Shown one piece after another: positions 42,672-50,845 of a stretch of DNA of 50,845 nt. Within the stretch, counting starts at the first letter, position 1. The number at the start of each line of letters is the position of its first letter. The DNA is taken from contig NZ_FOOH01000029.1 of assembly GCF_900113135.1 (NCBI RefSeq), forward strand, positions 1-50,845, read 5' to 3'. Below the pieces are notes generated by a model, which was given only the letters and a program-made list of their open reading frames with translations, was not told the DNA's origin and ran no database searches. A program made the translations under genes and the position numbers. Source of the stretch: Salegentibacter agarivorans (GTDB lineage Bacteria > Bacteroidota > Bacteroidia > Flavobacteriales > Flavobacteriaceae).

Positions 42672-42980
42672 TTATTGCTCGCTAATTACCTGCATTTCGG
42701 TTCTAAAAGCAACAAACTTGCCTTCAAAAGCTTTACTTTTTCCTCTTAACCTTTCAGCATCTTCTTCATAATATTTATCAAGTTCAGCTTTACTTTCGGC
42801 GGTGTATTGCACCGAATACGTAATGCCACCCATAGCTTCAGTTACCATCACGCGGGTCATTAAAGCTTTTTTAAATTTTCCGGTATCCAGCATTTCGGGA
42901 ATATGTTCTTCCTTCATCCATTTTACCCATTCATCGTGAATAGCTTCCTCAATATTTATAGTTACGTTATATATATACAT
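42672..42980 (-). CDS. DUF4286 family protein
   Basis: The 102 residues form a small ferredoxin-like protein: MYIYNVTINIEEAIHDEWVKW, then a HIPEMLDTGKFKKALMTRV segment, followed by a beta strand with GGITYSVQYTAES. This is the DUF4286 pattern, a family of unknown function common in Bacteroidota. It lies between the TPR gene (9 bases upstream) and rsmA (3 bases downstream) and is cotranscribed with both. Confidence 0.85.
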   Translation of the reverse strand: MYIYNVTINIEEAIHDEWVKWMKEEHIPEMLDTGKFKKALMTRVMVTEAMGGITYSVQYTAESKAELDKYYEEDAERLRGKSKAFEGKFVAFRTEMQVISEQ

Positions 42981-42989
42981 CTTGATTTT

Positions 42990-44813
42990 TTAAGGGGTTT
43001 CTTCGTAATCTCCTCTTAACGCACGATATTTTTTGCGAGCTTCCACAAAATAAATACTATCGGCAAAATTAAAAATTATTTGTTCGTAATATTCTTTGGC
43101 TTTTTCAGGATTCTGCAACTCATTTGCATATAATTCGGCTAAATAATAATGAGCGTTATCGGCCAGAACATCAGCATTAAAACCTTTGATTATTGCGAGA
43201 TAATTATTCTCAGCATTTCTCAGCTGGCCGGTTTCTTCAAATAGTTGAGCTTGTTTTAGCAAAGCTTCATCTTCAATTTTTTCTCCTTTATGAAGGTTTA
43301 AAATCTCACTTAAAAGTTCAATTGATTCAGAATTTTTCTCCTGAAAAGCGAGCAAATCAGCCCGGGCATATTTTTTAAGCGCGGTTTGGGTAGAATCTTC
43401 TATAGAATTGTCTTCAATAAGCAAACTAAGCTCCATTGCATCATTGGCAATAAGTTGCGACGTAGAAGATTTCAAAACATCCAACTGCTGTTTTGCCCAT
43501 TTAAAATCCCCCTTAAAATAACTGGTTTTTGCCACTTTAAATCGGGCGTTTTGAGAGATTTGATCGTTTTTTACCAAATTTTGAACCTGGGAATAATAGA
43601 TAAGCGCTTCGTTAAATTTCTCCTGAATCACCAAAATATCGGCCATTGCAATTTTTATCATCGCTTTATCAAAATCGCGATTTGCCTTATCTGAAACCTG
43701 TTTCAATAAAGCGATAGCTTCTTCTTTTTTATTTTGCTTAAAGGCAAGGAAATTTGTGAAATCAAGTTGTAAATTCAGCGTGTTTAGTCCGGTGCCAAAT
43801 TGTTCTAATAATTCAGTATATCTCTTTTCTATTTCAGAATAATTTTCCTTTTTTTCATTTTCTACCCGCATTTTTAATAAAAACTGGTTACCCTGTAACA
43901 CGATATTTTCTGAAGGTGCTTCTTCTATTACGTATTCAACAATTTCTTTAGCGGCTTCAAAATCTGAAGCTTCCCGAGCCATAACCGCAAGATTTAAAAT
44001 ACTTTGTAAACTTTTATCACTACGCCTGTATATTGCTTTTTCCTGAGAAAAAGCCTTCAAAAATTCCTCTTCCTGTGTGAAAAGCCAGCTCAGCATTTCG
44101 TTATAAAGTAGGCTGGGATCTTTTTGCAGCTTAGTGAGCAACAACCTTCTAAAAATTGTATTGGCTTCACTTGAAGCATCTGCTGAGATATACTTACCGA
44201 ATTCTCGATTGGCGATCGGGAAAAAATCAGGATTTGCATCTACAAGTTCCAGGTAATTCTCAAACATAAGTTCGGTTTTACCCTGCTCCCCATATATTCT
44301 TGCAAGTTGCATATTAAAGTTTAGCTCATTATTTAGTTGCATTGCCTTTTCATAGGTTGCTGCAGCATTTTCAAGCAAACTGTATTTCTGAAAAGTTCTG
44401 GCTATGGAATAGGCGTAATTAGGACGAGCATCTACCGCGCTTAAGGCTTCTGCATAGAATTGCTCCGCTCTTTCGGTGTTCTGCTGAAGTTCATAATTAT
44501 GCCCCAATTCTATTAAAAGCGTTGGATTATTTGCCGAATTATTTAATTTATTTCGAAGTAATTCTTCAGCCCGGGAGAAATTCTCCAATTGCTGATGGCT
44601 TTCTACCAATCCGAAAAAATAAGAAGTATTCTGCGGATTTTCCTCAACTAATTTTTCATAGGTTTTCAGGGCTTTTTCAAATTCTCCCTGATCAAAAAAA
44701 TTACGCGCCAAAACCTCAGACTGCGCGCTAGCACCTGAAATAGAGCAAAACAAAAATAATATAACAAAGGCCGCGCGCATCCCGTAAAGATAAGGATTTG
44801 CCCTGTGAATCAA
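42990..44813 (-). CDS. tetratricopeptide repeat protein with signal peptide
   Basis: The 607 residues begin with a signal-like segment (MRAAFVILFLFCSISGASAQ), so the protein is exported to the periplasm. The first Met at 44813 may be upstream of the true start, which could be Met at residue 12. A series of TPR motifs runs through the protein (for example FDQGEFEKALKTYEKLVEENP and YYLAELYANELQNPEKAKEYYEQI near the end). The family has no catalytic site; it may act as a scaffold. It is 13 bases downstream of serS. Confidence 0.88.
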   Translation of the reverse strand: MIHRANPYLYGMRAAFVILFLFCSISGASAQSEVLARNFFDQGEFEKALKTYEKLVEENPQNTSYFFGLVESHQQLENFSRAEELLRNKLNNSANNPTLLIELGHNYELQQNTERAEQFYAEALSAVDARPNYAYSIARTFQKYSLLENAAATYEKAMQLNNELNFNMQLARIYGEQGKTELMFENYLELVDANPDFFPIANREFGKYISADASSEANTIFRRLLLTKLQKDPSLLYNEMLSWLFTQEEEFLKAFSQEKAIYRRSDKSLQSILNLAVMAREASDFEAAKEIVEYVIEEAPSENIVLQGNQFLLKMRVENEKKENYSEIEKRYTELLEQFGTGLNTLNLQLDFTNFLAFKQNKKEEAIALLKQVSDKANRDFDKAMIKIAMADILVIQEKFNEALIYYSQVQNLVKNDQISQNARFKVAKTSYFKGDFKWAKQQLDVLKSSTSQLIANDAMELSLLIEDNSIEDSTQTALKKYARADLLAFQEKNSESIELLSEILNLHKGEKIEDEALLKQAQLFEETGQLRNAENNYLAIIKGFNADVLADNAHYYLAELYANELQNPEKAKEYYEQIIFNFADSIYFVEARKKYRALRGDYEETP

Positions 44814-44826
44814 TATTTTTAAGCGC

Positions 44827-46098
44827 TTAATCTATAAGATCGAAACCAGTATACGGCACCAGGACATCGGGAACTTTAATTCCATCTTCTGTTTGGTAAT
44901 TTTCAAGAATTCCGGCCAGGACACGAGGCAAGGCTAAAGCACTTCCGTTTAAGGTGTGCACCAACTCTTTTTTACCTTCTTTATTCTTATAGCGAAGTTT
45001 AAGTCGGTTAGCCTGGAAAGTCTCAAAATTTGAAACAGAGCTAATCTCCAACCAGCGATCTTGTGCGGTAGAAAACACTTCAAAATCGTAAGTTAACGCT
45101 GCTGTAAAACCAAGATCACCGCCGCAAAGTCTTAAAATTCGGTAAGGTAATTTTAGATCGGCCAGAATATCTTTAATATGCTCCACCATATTATCTAAAG
45201 CCGCATAAGAATCTTCAGGTTTTTCAATTCTTACCAGCTCCACTTTATCAAATTGGTGTAATCGGTTAAGTCCGCGAACGTGGGCGCCATACGAACCTGC
45301 TTCCCGTCTAAAACAAGGCGTATAACCGGTACAGGCAATTGGAAAATCTTTATCGGTTAACAAACGGTCGCGGTACATATTCGTCATAGGCACCTCGGCA
45401 GTTGGAATCATATAAAGATCATCAGCCGTGACATGGTACATTTGCCCTTCTTTATCCGGCAACTGTCCTGTTCCCAAACCAGACGCTTCGTTAATCATTA
45501 AAGGCAATTGATATTCGGTATAACCGGCATCAATAGCTTTATCTAAAAAATAAGTGATCAAAGCACGCTGTAAGCGTGCTCCTTTTCCTTTATAAACCGG
45601 AAATCCGGCGCCGGTTACTTTATTCCCCAGCTCAAAGTCTATAATATCGTATTTTTTGGCAAGTTCCCAGTGTGGCAATGAACCTTCTGCAAGTACCGGC
45701 ACATCACCTTCCTTAAAAATCTCTTCGTTATCATCTTCGGAAGTTCCTGCGGGCACAGATTCGTGTGGTACGTTAGGAATAGTATAGAGTAAGGTTTCAA
45801 GTTTCAAGATTGTTTCTGAAAGTTCTTCAGAAAGCGCTTTAGAATCTTCTTTTAGATTCCCTGTTTTCTCTTTAATTAGGTTAGCTTTTTGATGTTCGCC
45901 ATTTTTGAACATCATTCCAATTTCTTTGGAAAGCCGGTTAGATTCAGCTAAAATATCATCGAGTTTTACCTGGGTAGCACGACGTTTTTCGTCTAACTGT
46001 AAAACTTCTTCAAGAATACTTTCAGCCTCAAAATTTCGTTTTTTGAGTCCTTTAATAAATTCTTCTTTATTTTCCTTGATATTATTAACCTGTAACAT
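44827..46098 (-). CDS. serS: serine--tRNA ligase
   Basis: A class II synthetase that charges tRNA-Ser. The N-terminal coiled-coil arm at residues about 25-105 is followed by the catalytic core with motif 2 FRREAGSYGAHVRGLNRLHQF and the motif 3 region with LNGSALALPRVLAGILENYQ. The 423-residue length is typical. It is first in the operon serS-TPR-DUF4286-rsmA-mgtE, with a promoter box just upstream. Confidence 0.98.
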   Translation of the reverse strand: MLQVNNIKENKEEFIKGLKKRNFEAESILEEVLQLDEKRRATQVKLDDILAESNRLSKEIGMMFKNGEHQKANLIKEKTGNLKEDSKALSEELSETILKLETLLYTIPNVPHESVPAGTSEDDNEEIFKEGDVPVLAEGSLPHWELAKKYDIIDFELGNKVTGAGFPVYKGKGARLQRALITYFLDKAIDAGYTEYQLPLMINEASGLGTGQLPDKEGQMYHVTADDLYMIPTAEVPMTNMYRDRLLTDKDFPIACTGYTPCFRREAGSYGAHVRGLNRLHQFDKVELVRIEKPEDSYAALDNMVEHIKDILADLKLPYRILRLCGGDLGFTAALTYDFEVFSTAQDRWLEISSVSNFETFQANRLKLRYKNKEGKKELVHTLNGSALALPRVLAGILENYQTEDGIKVPDVLVPYTGFDLID

Positions 46099-46125
46099 AG
46101 CTTTCTATTTCCTAATTTGAAGCTG

Positions 46126-46133
46126 CAAATGTA
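46126..46133 (-). promoter_or_regulatory. -7 promoter box of the serS operon
   Basis: TACATTTG on the minus strand matches TAnnTTTG, 27 bases upstream of the serS start. Confidence 0.55.
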
Positions 46134-46180
46134 ACAAAACTAGAAAAGAAATTCACTTAAGGCTTAAAGCTAATCTGCAT

Positions 46181-47392
46181 TTAAACTTTCCTTTTTTCTT
46201 GTGCATTTAGATCATCAAGATCGTTTTGGTAAAATTCCCATTCGGGATCACCGGTGGCTTTCAACATTTTCAATGCTTTCTCATAATATTTTCTAGCTTC
46301 CTCAATGTTTCCAGCTTTCTCGTACGCCGCTCCCAAGTTCGAATAGGCATTAAATGAATCGGGATGATTGTCAGAATTTAATTTGAAGACCTTCACAGCC
46401 GCATCCGCAAAACCTTCCTTATTAAAGAAATTGTATCCCAAATTGTTCATAGCCCCCTCATCACTAATTCTGAAACCATATTCCCTGGACAGTTTAGCAT
46501 AGTGATCCTGGATTTCTTCAATCATTTTCTGCAACCCATTTTCTGCGAAAATCACTTCTTTATTGTCCGGTAATTCATATTCCAAATCCTCGAAAATAAA
46601 TTGCAGTCCGTTAAAAATTGATGGCAATCCAATACTACCGTGAGTTTGCTCAAACATAGGCTCAAATTTAAATTTTAGATCAACTTCTTTATCTTCTGAA
46701 ATATAAGATTCAAGTTTTCCAGCAAGCTTATATACATTCCCCAACATTGTTCCTCCTTCGTTGGCTATAGTCAAATAAAACTTAGAATCTATCTCCTGAT
46801 TATCTTTGATTACCTCATCTAATTCTTTATCTAATAAGTTATTGGTATACCATAAACTCGGACTAATAGTTAGGTAGGCATTAAAAAGATTGGGTTTTTT
46901 GAAGAAACAATAAGTATTAAGAAGTCCGCCCAAGGAATGTCCTACTAAAATATTATAGGGAGCCGCGCGATAGTTTTCTTCTACAAAAGGTTTTAATTCT
47001 TTCTCCATAAAATTGAGATAATTATCGGCTCCCCCGCGATTAGGTAATCTATTCATGTGATATTCGCTTAACCCGTGAGATGCAGGAGTAAGATCCCGAA
47101 TTCGCCGGGTATTTAATATTCCAACAATAATCATTTCAGGAATAAGTTGATTAAGAACAAGATATTCTACTGTTCCCACCGCGTGCGTAAAGTTGTAATA
47201 ACTATCCTGGAGATATAACACCGGATAGGTTTTTTCTCCCTTTATGTAACTTTTGGGCAAATAGATTTGCAGCTTTCTATTTTCATCTAATATTTCTGAA
47301 TGAAAGCTTCGCGTTTCTCCTATTTGAATTTTCTGTTGAGCGTAAACTGAAAAATTAAATAAAATTAAGACTAGTAATAATTTAAATTTCAT
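46181..47392 (-). CDS. alpha/beta-hydrolase-fold esterase with C-terminal TPR
   Basis: An exported protein with signal peptide MKFKLLLVLILFNFSVYAQ. It has an esterase-D-like domain (PF00756 type): QIYLPKSYIKGEKTYPVLYL, the nucleophile elbow GHSLGG with Ser153, and a likely catalytic His in EQTHGSIGLPS. It is related to the protein at 8977-10125 but has the intact nucleophile. Two TPR-like helix pairs at about residues 320-390 (YSNLGAAYEKAGNIEEARKY) end the protein. The substrate is unknown. It follows the HTTM gene by 59 bases on the same strand. Confidence 0.9.
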   Translation of the reverse strand: MKFKLLLVLILFNFSVYAQQKIQIGETRSFHSEILDENRKLQIYLPKSYIKGEKTYPVLYLQDSYYNFTHAVGTVEYLVLNQLIPEMIIVGILNTRRIRDLTPASHGLSEYHMNRLPNRGGADNYLNFMEKELKPFVEENYRAAPYNILVGHSLGGLLNTYCFFKKPNLFNAYLTISPSLWYTNNLLDKELDEVIKDNQEIDSKFYLTIANEGGTMLGNVYKLAGKLESYISEDKEVDLKFKFEPMFEQTHGSIGLPSIFNGLQFIFEDLEYELPDNKEVIFAENGLQKMIEEIQDHYAKLSREYGFRISDEGAMNNLGYNFFNKEGFADAAVKVFKLNSDNHPDSFNAYSNLGAAYEKAGNIEEARKYYEKALKMLKATGDPEWEFYQNDLDDLNAQEKRKV

Positions 47393-47451
47393 CGTTTGAT
47401 TTTTAAACTCATCTAAGTTATTAATTCAAATGAGAAAAATCCTACAAATCC

Positions 47452-48771
47452 TCAATCTAATTTTGAAGGTAAAATCCAATCGTGGTGTTTAAAATGCTGC
47501 CATTCTTCTGCAGCGAGATCTACTTTTGGATCAATAAACGGCTCATAAGGACGTCCGTTGATACTTATCTTAGATTTTACAAACACTTGTACCTCTTTTC
47601 CTTTTTCAGCATAATCTGACTTAAGATGCTGCGCAAACTGCCACATCATATCAGGTTTAGCACTTACCGAACGAATTTGTTTTCGGCTTAAATAGCGTGC
47701 TTTATTCACATAAATCGTGTCTCTTTTTCCTTTCTCTACCACTTTAAAAGTGGTTTTTCCAGAGCGGGAGCGCAGCATCATTCTCCAACTCAAACGGTGG
47801 CCTTCTTCTGTCCATAACACATTATCCTGAAAAAACCAATGCCTAAGCGGTAAAGCGATTTGAACTACAAACCAAATAGAAAGCACTGTAATTAATGGTT
47901 TTCTATACGAGGGAATAATAATTTCTCCTTTATTATAATAAGGTTTTTTATTCCGAAGTATATATTTATTGCTCTTTTCTGAAGGAAAAAAGAACAGGCA
48001 AAAAGCCAACGATAAGTAAGGAAAGATCCCAATATGAAAAATAAAACTATTAAAAAGATGAAAGAAAATGGCAAGGATAAAAGCCGGCATTCTTGTTGGT
48101 TTCCATAAGAGCGCCGGGATAATTAATAAATCGAAGATTAAGCCGAAATAAGTTATTACATACCTAACCCATCCCTGCTGAAGAAATTCTCCCACCAGCC
48201 AGTAATCGGCTTTTCCACGCATTAGCATAGCCGGCAAAGTACCATCAAGCCAATCTGGATATAATTTTGCAATTGAAGCGTAAGTATAAACTATCCATAA
48301 CTGTAGTACGATAAAAAGCCAAACCCATCGTGGCATGGCAATTTTTTTTAACGAGGGTTTTTTCCAGGCATCAAAAGATAAATAGCGGTGTGCGGGAAGA
48401 AAAAACATTATTCCGCATAAAAGCATCAATAAATAATAATGATTATTATAAGAAGATTTCTGCATTAGGTAAACTCCCGCCCACATAATGGTGTAGCAAA
48501 AAATACTGAAACGATATTTAAAGCCCAGCATTACAAAAATACCGAACAGCCCTAAAATTCCGTAGTAATATAACATTCCGTTTCCTGGCAGCGGTTGCAG
48601 GAATTCAAAACCTATAAAATTAAAAGTAAAGTCGGGCTCAATGAGAGTTCTGCGAATCCAACCGGTGAAAATTGCACCGATGGCTTCAATGGTAATAAGC
48701 AAGCCAAAAATAATTCGGAAAGCAATAAGCGCCGAATTATCTACCTGCTTAAAAAGCCATTTATTGAGCAT
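47452..48771 (-). CDS. HTTM-domain membrane protein (vitamin K-dependent gamma-carboxylase homologue)
   Basis: A 439-residue protein with several transmembrane helices in the first 310 residues. The HTTM pattern is clear. SYNNHYYLLMLL has His111 and YASIAKLYPDWLDG has Lys169; these align by eye with His160 and Lys218 of human gamma-glutamyl carboxylase. SWRMMLRSR, at about residues 328-336, matches the conserved SWxMM segment. Whether it carboxylates protein Glu or does other chemistry is unknown. It overlaps the ribF stop by 11 bases, so the two are translated together. Confidence 0.85.
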   Translation of the reverse strand: MLNKWLFKQVDNSALIAFRIIFGLLITIEAIGAIFTGWIRRTLIEPDFTFNFIGFEFLQPLPGNGMLYYYGILGLFGIFVMLGFKYRFSIFCYTIMWAGVYLMQKSSYNNHYYLLMLLCGIMFFLPAHRYLSFDAWKKPSLKKIAMPRWVWLFIVLQLWIVYTYASIAKLYPDWLDGTLPAMLMRGKADYWLVGEFLQQGWVRYVITYFGLIFDLLIIPALLWKPTRMPAFILAIFFHLFNSFIFHIGIFPYLSLAFCLFFFPSEKSNKYILRNKKPYYNKGEIIIPSYRKPLITVLSIWFVVQIALPLRHWFFQDNVLWTEEGHRLSWRMMLRSRSGKTTFKVVEKGKRDTIYVNKARYLSRKQIRSVSAKPDMMWQFAQHLKSDYAEKGKEVQVFVKSKISINGRPYEPFIDPKVDLAAEEWQHFKHHDWILPSKLD

Positions 48772-49705
48772 AATTGTCTCTAATATATTGCCTTGAGAAA
48801 GCTTCGTCCTGTTTCATTGCGATTTTTAAAGCATTTACAGAATCAAATTTTTTCTCATCGCGAATCCTTACCAGCATTTCTATTTTTAGCTCGGTGCCAT
48901 AAAGATCCCGGTCCAGGTTAAAGAAATAAGTTTCTATGGTTTGGTCTTTTCCTCCCACAGTGGGATTAGTGCCAATATTCATCATCCCAAAAAAGCGTTC
49001 TCCTTCAATTTTAGAACACACAACATACACCCCGTTTTTTGGAATTAACTTATAATCTTCTGCAATATTTAAATTAGCGGTAGGATAATTAAATTCTTTT
49101 CCCAATCCACGGCCTTTTACCACCTTTCCAGTTAAGCAAAAAGGAGATTGCATATAACTATTGGCCTTTTCTACCCGGCCTTCTAGAAGTGCATTTCTAA
49201 TTTTTGTAGAACTTACTGCTACCTGATCTACTTCTTGCTTGGTGATCTCTTCTACATCAAAACCATATTCTTCACCAAACTGTTTTAAGGTATTTATATC
49301 TGCGGTACGATTTCTACCAAAACGATGATCGTAACCAATAATTACTTTTTTTGCTTTTAAACGATTTACCAGAATATCACGAACAAATTCCTGCGCGGTA
49401 AGTCTTGAAAATTGTTGGGTAAAAGGATGCACCACCAAATGATCTATCCCTGTTTTTTCAAGGATTTCGGTACGTTCTTCTATGGTATTTATAAGTTTTA
49501 ACCCGCTTTCTTTTTGCAGAACCATTCTTGGATGCGGAAAAAAAGTAAAGATAACAGATTCAAGGTTTTCAATTTTAGCGGCATCTACCAGCCGTTTTAT
49601 AATTTTTTGATGCCCGGCGTGAACCCCGTCAAAAGTACCGATGGTGACTACGGTTTGTTTTTCACCTTTAAAAGCATTTGCTCCTTTATGTATTTTCAAG
49701 GCCAA
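48761..49705 (-). CDS. ribF: bifunctional riboflavin kinase / FAD synthetase
   Basis: Phosphorylates riboflavin and adenylates FMN to FAD. The N-terminal adenylyltransferase domain has TIGTFDGVHAGHQKII (HxGH) and a following HPFTQQFSRLTAQEFV; the C-terminal kinase has GRGLGKEFNYPTANL near residue 190. The 314-residue length is normal. It starts one base after the pth stop codon and overlaps the downstream HTTM gene by 11 bases, so the three genes are one unit. Confidence 0.97.
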   Translation of the reverse strand: MALKIHKGANAFKGEKQTVVTIGTFDGVHAGHQKIIKRLVDAAKIENLESVIFTFFPHPRMVLQKESGLKLINTIEERTEILEKTGIDHLVVHPFTQQFSRLTAQEFVRDILVNRLKAKKVIIGYDHRFGRNRTADINTLKQFGEEYGFDVEEITKQEVDQVAVSSTKIRNALLEGRVEKANSYMQSPFCLTGKVVKGRGLGKEFNYPTANLNIAEDYKLIPKNGVYVVCSKIEGERFFGMMNIGTNPTVGGKDQTIETYFFNLDRDLYGTELKIEMLVRIRDEKKFDSVNALKIAMKQDEAFSRQYIRDNYAQ

Positions 49706-49706
49706 C

Positions 49707-50336
49707 TTATTTTCCGTTAAATGAATTCATAGTATTTGAAACGCCTGCAGTGCCAAAAGATTTTACCAATTCGGCTGATTTCTGTAAACGTTCTGGCAAT
49801 TCCTTTCGCTCTTCTTCTCCCCATTCTCCTAAAACATAATCTACCTGCTGACCTTTGGAAAACTCGTCACTAATCCCGAATCTAAACCTATTGTATTTCG
49901 TGGTGTTTAAGGTGTTTTGAATGTCTTTTAAGCCATTATGACCACCATCACTACCTTTGGTTTTTAGCCGAATAGTACCAAATGCTAAATTTAGATCATC
50001 TGTAATCACCAATAAATTCTGTAATTCAATTTTCTCTTTTTGAAGCCAGTAGTTAACAGCCTTCCCGCTTAAATTCATATAAGTTGAAGGTTTTAGCATT
50101 ATAAAGGTTCGGCCTTTAAACTTAAATGTAGCTATATCTCCTAATTTTTCTGTAGAAAAACTCACCTCTTCCTTTTCGGCTATATAATCTAAGATTTTGA
50201 ATCCAATATTGTGACGGGTGTTCTCATACTTAGGACCTGGATTTCCCAGACCTACGATCAAAAATTTCTTCATGGGATCTTGTTCTTCTTCCTGGGGCTT
50301 TTTCTTACTGAGTATTTTTCCGAAGAAAGACAGCAT
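49707..50336 (-). CDS. pth: peptidyl-tRNA hydrolase
   Basis: Releases peptides from prematurely dissociated peptidyl-tRNA. The catalytic core is clear: MKKFLIVGLGNPGPKYENTRHN, then LKPSTYMNLSG, DDLNLAFGTIRLK and GSDGGHNGLKDI. The N-terminal 21 residues (LSFFGKILSKKK) precede the usual start and are of a kind seen in other flavobacterial copies, so the long start is kept; the alternative is Met22 at 50273. First gene of the ribF unit. An intron lies 138 bases upstream. Confidence 0.95.
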   Translation of the reverse strand: MLSFFGKILSKKKPQEEEQDPMKKFLIVGLGNPGPKYENTRHNIGFKILDYIAEKEEVSFSTEKLGDIATFKFKGRTFIMLKPSTYMNLSGKAVNYWLQKEKIELQNLLVITDDLNLAFGTIRLKTKGSDGGHNGLKDIQNTLNTTKYNRFRFGISDEFSKGQQVDYVLGEWGEEERKELPERLQKSAELVKSFGTAGVSNTMNSFNGK

Positions 50337-50473
50337 AACAATTGTTTTGGTAAAGATAAAATTATTAGAATATCTAACTAAAAGTTTTTACCCGATAATC
50401 CAGATTTAAATGCTGAACTGGCTTCCCAGGTAGTTTGTTAAGGTTGATTTTGAAAAACTTTTAAAACAATCAA

Positions 50474-50526
50474 GTAGGGTGAAGATAATAAATATTTGAG
50501 CATTTATTATCTTCATCCCTCTTACA
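50474..50526 (-). ncRNA. group II intron domain VI and linker, 3' end
   Basis: Minus-strand sequence after domain V folds as a long stem (GGGATGAAGATAATAAA with ATTTATTATCTTCACCC) and ends CCCTAC, agreeing with the usual AY 3' terminus. The intron end is therefore placed at 50474. Confidence 0.75.
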
Positions 50527-50557
50527 GAACCGTGCATACGGGTCTCGTACACGGCTC
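50527..50557 (-). ncRNA. group II intron domain V
   Basis: The minus strand reads GAGCCGTG...CACGGTTC, with an internal UACG/CGUA helix and a two-base bulge, the hallmark 34-nt catalytic hairpin of group II introns. It lies three bases after the stop codon of the intron-encoded protein. Confidence 0.92.
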
Positions 50558-50560
50558 ATG

Positions 50561-50845
50561 TTAAATCTTATTCAGTACTGTTTGATAGTACTGATGCAAA
50601 GTATTCCCTTCAACTGTGTCCATTGCGTACAACCCTAATTCTGAGAAGTACTTATTGGGCAGGGCATAGTGTATTAAATTGGTGGAGGAGTTTCTCCATC
50701 GGGTTACCGATATCTTCAGAAAATTCCCCTTATAACCCATACGCCTTAGTTGTCGGTGAAGAGGTTTCCAGCTTTTCCAGCTTTTCATCACCATCATTCG
50801 TAACCTTCTCCTGATCCAGCTTAAAAGATCCTGGAACAGCTTTTT
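50561..50845 (-). CDS. ltrA: group II intron reverse transcriptase/maturase, C-terminal fragment
   Basis: The frame is open to the window edge, so the gene is longer upstream; only its last 94 codons are seen. Beginning with LLSWIRRRLRMMVMKSWKSW and followed by LHRQLRRMGYKG, the fragment matches the maturase (X) domain of intron-encoded proteins, with an ALPNKYFSELGL segment in place of the usual LSNxxxxxxGL. It ends soon after, so no C-terminal HNH endonuclease domain is present. Domain V follows immediately. Confidence 0.9.
   Translation of the reverse strand, partial: KKLFQDLLSWIRRRLRMMVMKSWKSWKPLHRQLRRMGYKGNFLKISVTRWRNSSTNLIHYALPNKYFSELGLYAMDTVEGNTLHQYYQTVLNKI

Larger units (their letters stand above)
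50474..50845 (-). mobile_element. group II intron, 3' portion, running off the window
   Basis: The visible part holds the end of the intron-encoded protein, domain V and domain VI, in the correct order. The intron is inserted 138 bases upstream of pth in the same orientation. The 5' half lies outside the window. Confidence 0.9.

Noticed and set aside
50428-50473. Sequence next to the intron 3' end as a strong terminator
   Set aside because: TTGATT and AATCAA can pair, but the inner part mismatches and there is no stable GC stem.

Overview
The window reads as a chromosomal segment of a low-GC member of the Flavobacteriaceae (Bacteroidota), probably a marine genus near Gramella, Salegentibacter or Zunongwangia. 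The evidence is a short AtpC encoded beside AtpD, a C-terminal type IX secretion (T9SS) sorting domain, DUF4270 and DUF4286 proteins, a fused ornithine/glycine-lipid acyltransferase, A-rich leaders with little Shine-Dalgarno signal, and repeated TAnnTTTG promoter elements, the -7 box of Bacteroidota. The genus is inference; the family is well supported.

Layout. 1-239: terminator of the atp operon and a structured sequence that looks like the 5' part of a group II intron. 240-2126 (-): atpD-atpC. 2389-6647 (-): a glycogen-synthase-like protein, a DUF4270 lipoprotein and glmS in one operon. 6758-12727 (+): panC, panD, a flippase-like membrane protein, an esterase-fold protein, radA and an M23 peptidase lipoprotein. 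12755-21839 (-): aldo/keto reductase, OmpA lipoprotein, exonuclease III, DinB protein, a large T9SS cargo protein, glycyl-tRNA synthetase and a coiled-coil membrane protein. 21901-25630: comF and an Ig-like lipoprotein (+), a nitrilase-family amidase (-), a DUF1440-like membrane protein (+). 25627-30783 (-): the ligase-associated DNA damage response set (exonuclease, ligase, helicase). 30938-32431: a TerB-like protein (+) and fructose-bisphosphatase (-). 32635-37465 (+): two tandem GNAT acetyltransferases, aspartate kinase, an OlsF-like bifunctional acyltransferase and an SDR protein. 37589-40153 (-): arsenate reductase, DUF6428 protein, VOC protein and a D-2-hydroxyacid dehydrogenase. 40508-46098 (-): serS, a TPR protein, DUF4286, rsmA and mgtE in one tight operon. 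46181-50336 (-): pth, ribF, an HTTM/gamma-carboxylase-like membrane protein and an esterase with TPR. 50474-50845 (-): the 3' end of a group II intron, with the C-terminus of its reverse transcriptase/maturase running off the window.

Most of the window is ordinary housekeeping sequence. I see no phage, plasmid, CRISPR array, rRNA or tRNA gene, and no obvious new multi-gene system. The more unusual items are the intron pieces at both ends in the same orientation, which suggests the sequence breaks at a multicopy intron; an esterase-fold protein with Asp in place of the nucleophilic Ser; a gamma-carboxylase homologue that keeps the key Lys and His; a glycogen-synthase N-domain without the usual motif or second domain; a long perfect inverted repeat upstream of fbp; and interspersed palindromic repeats, one of them inside the loop of a convergent terminator.
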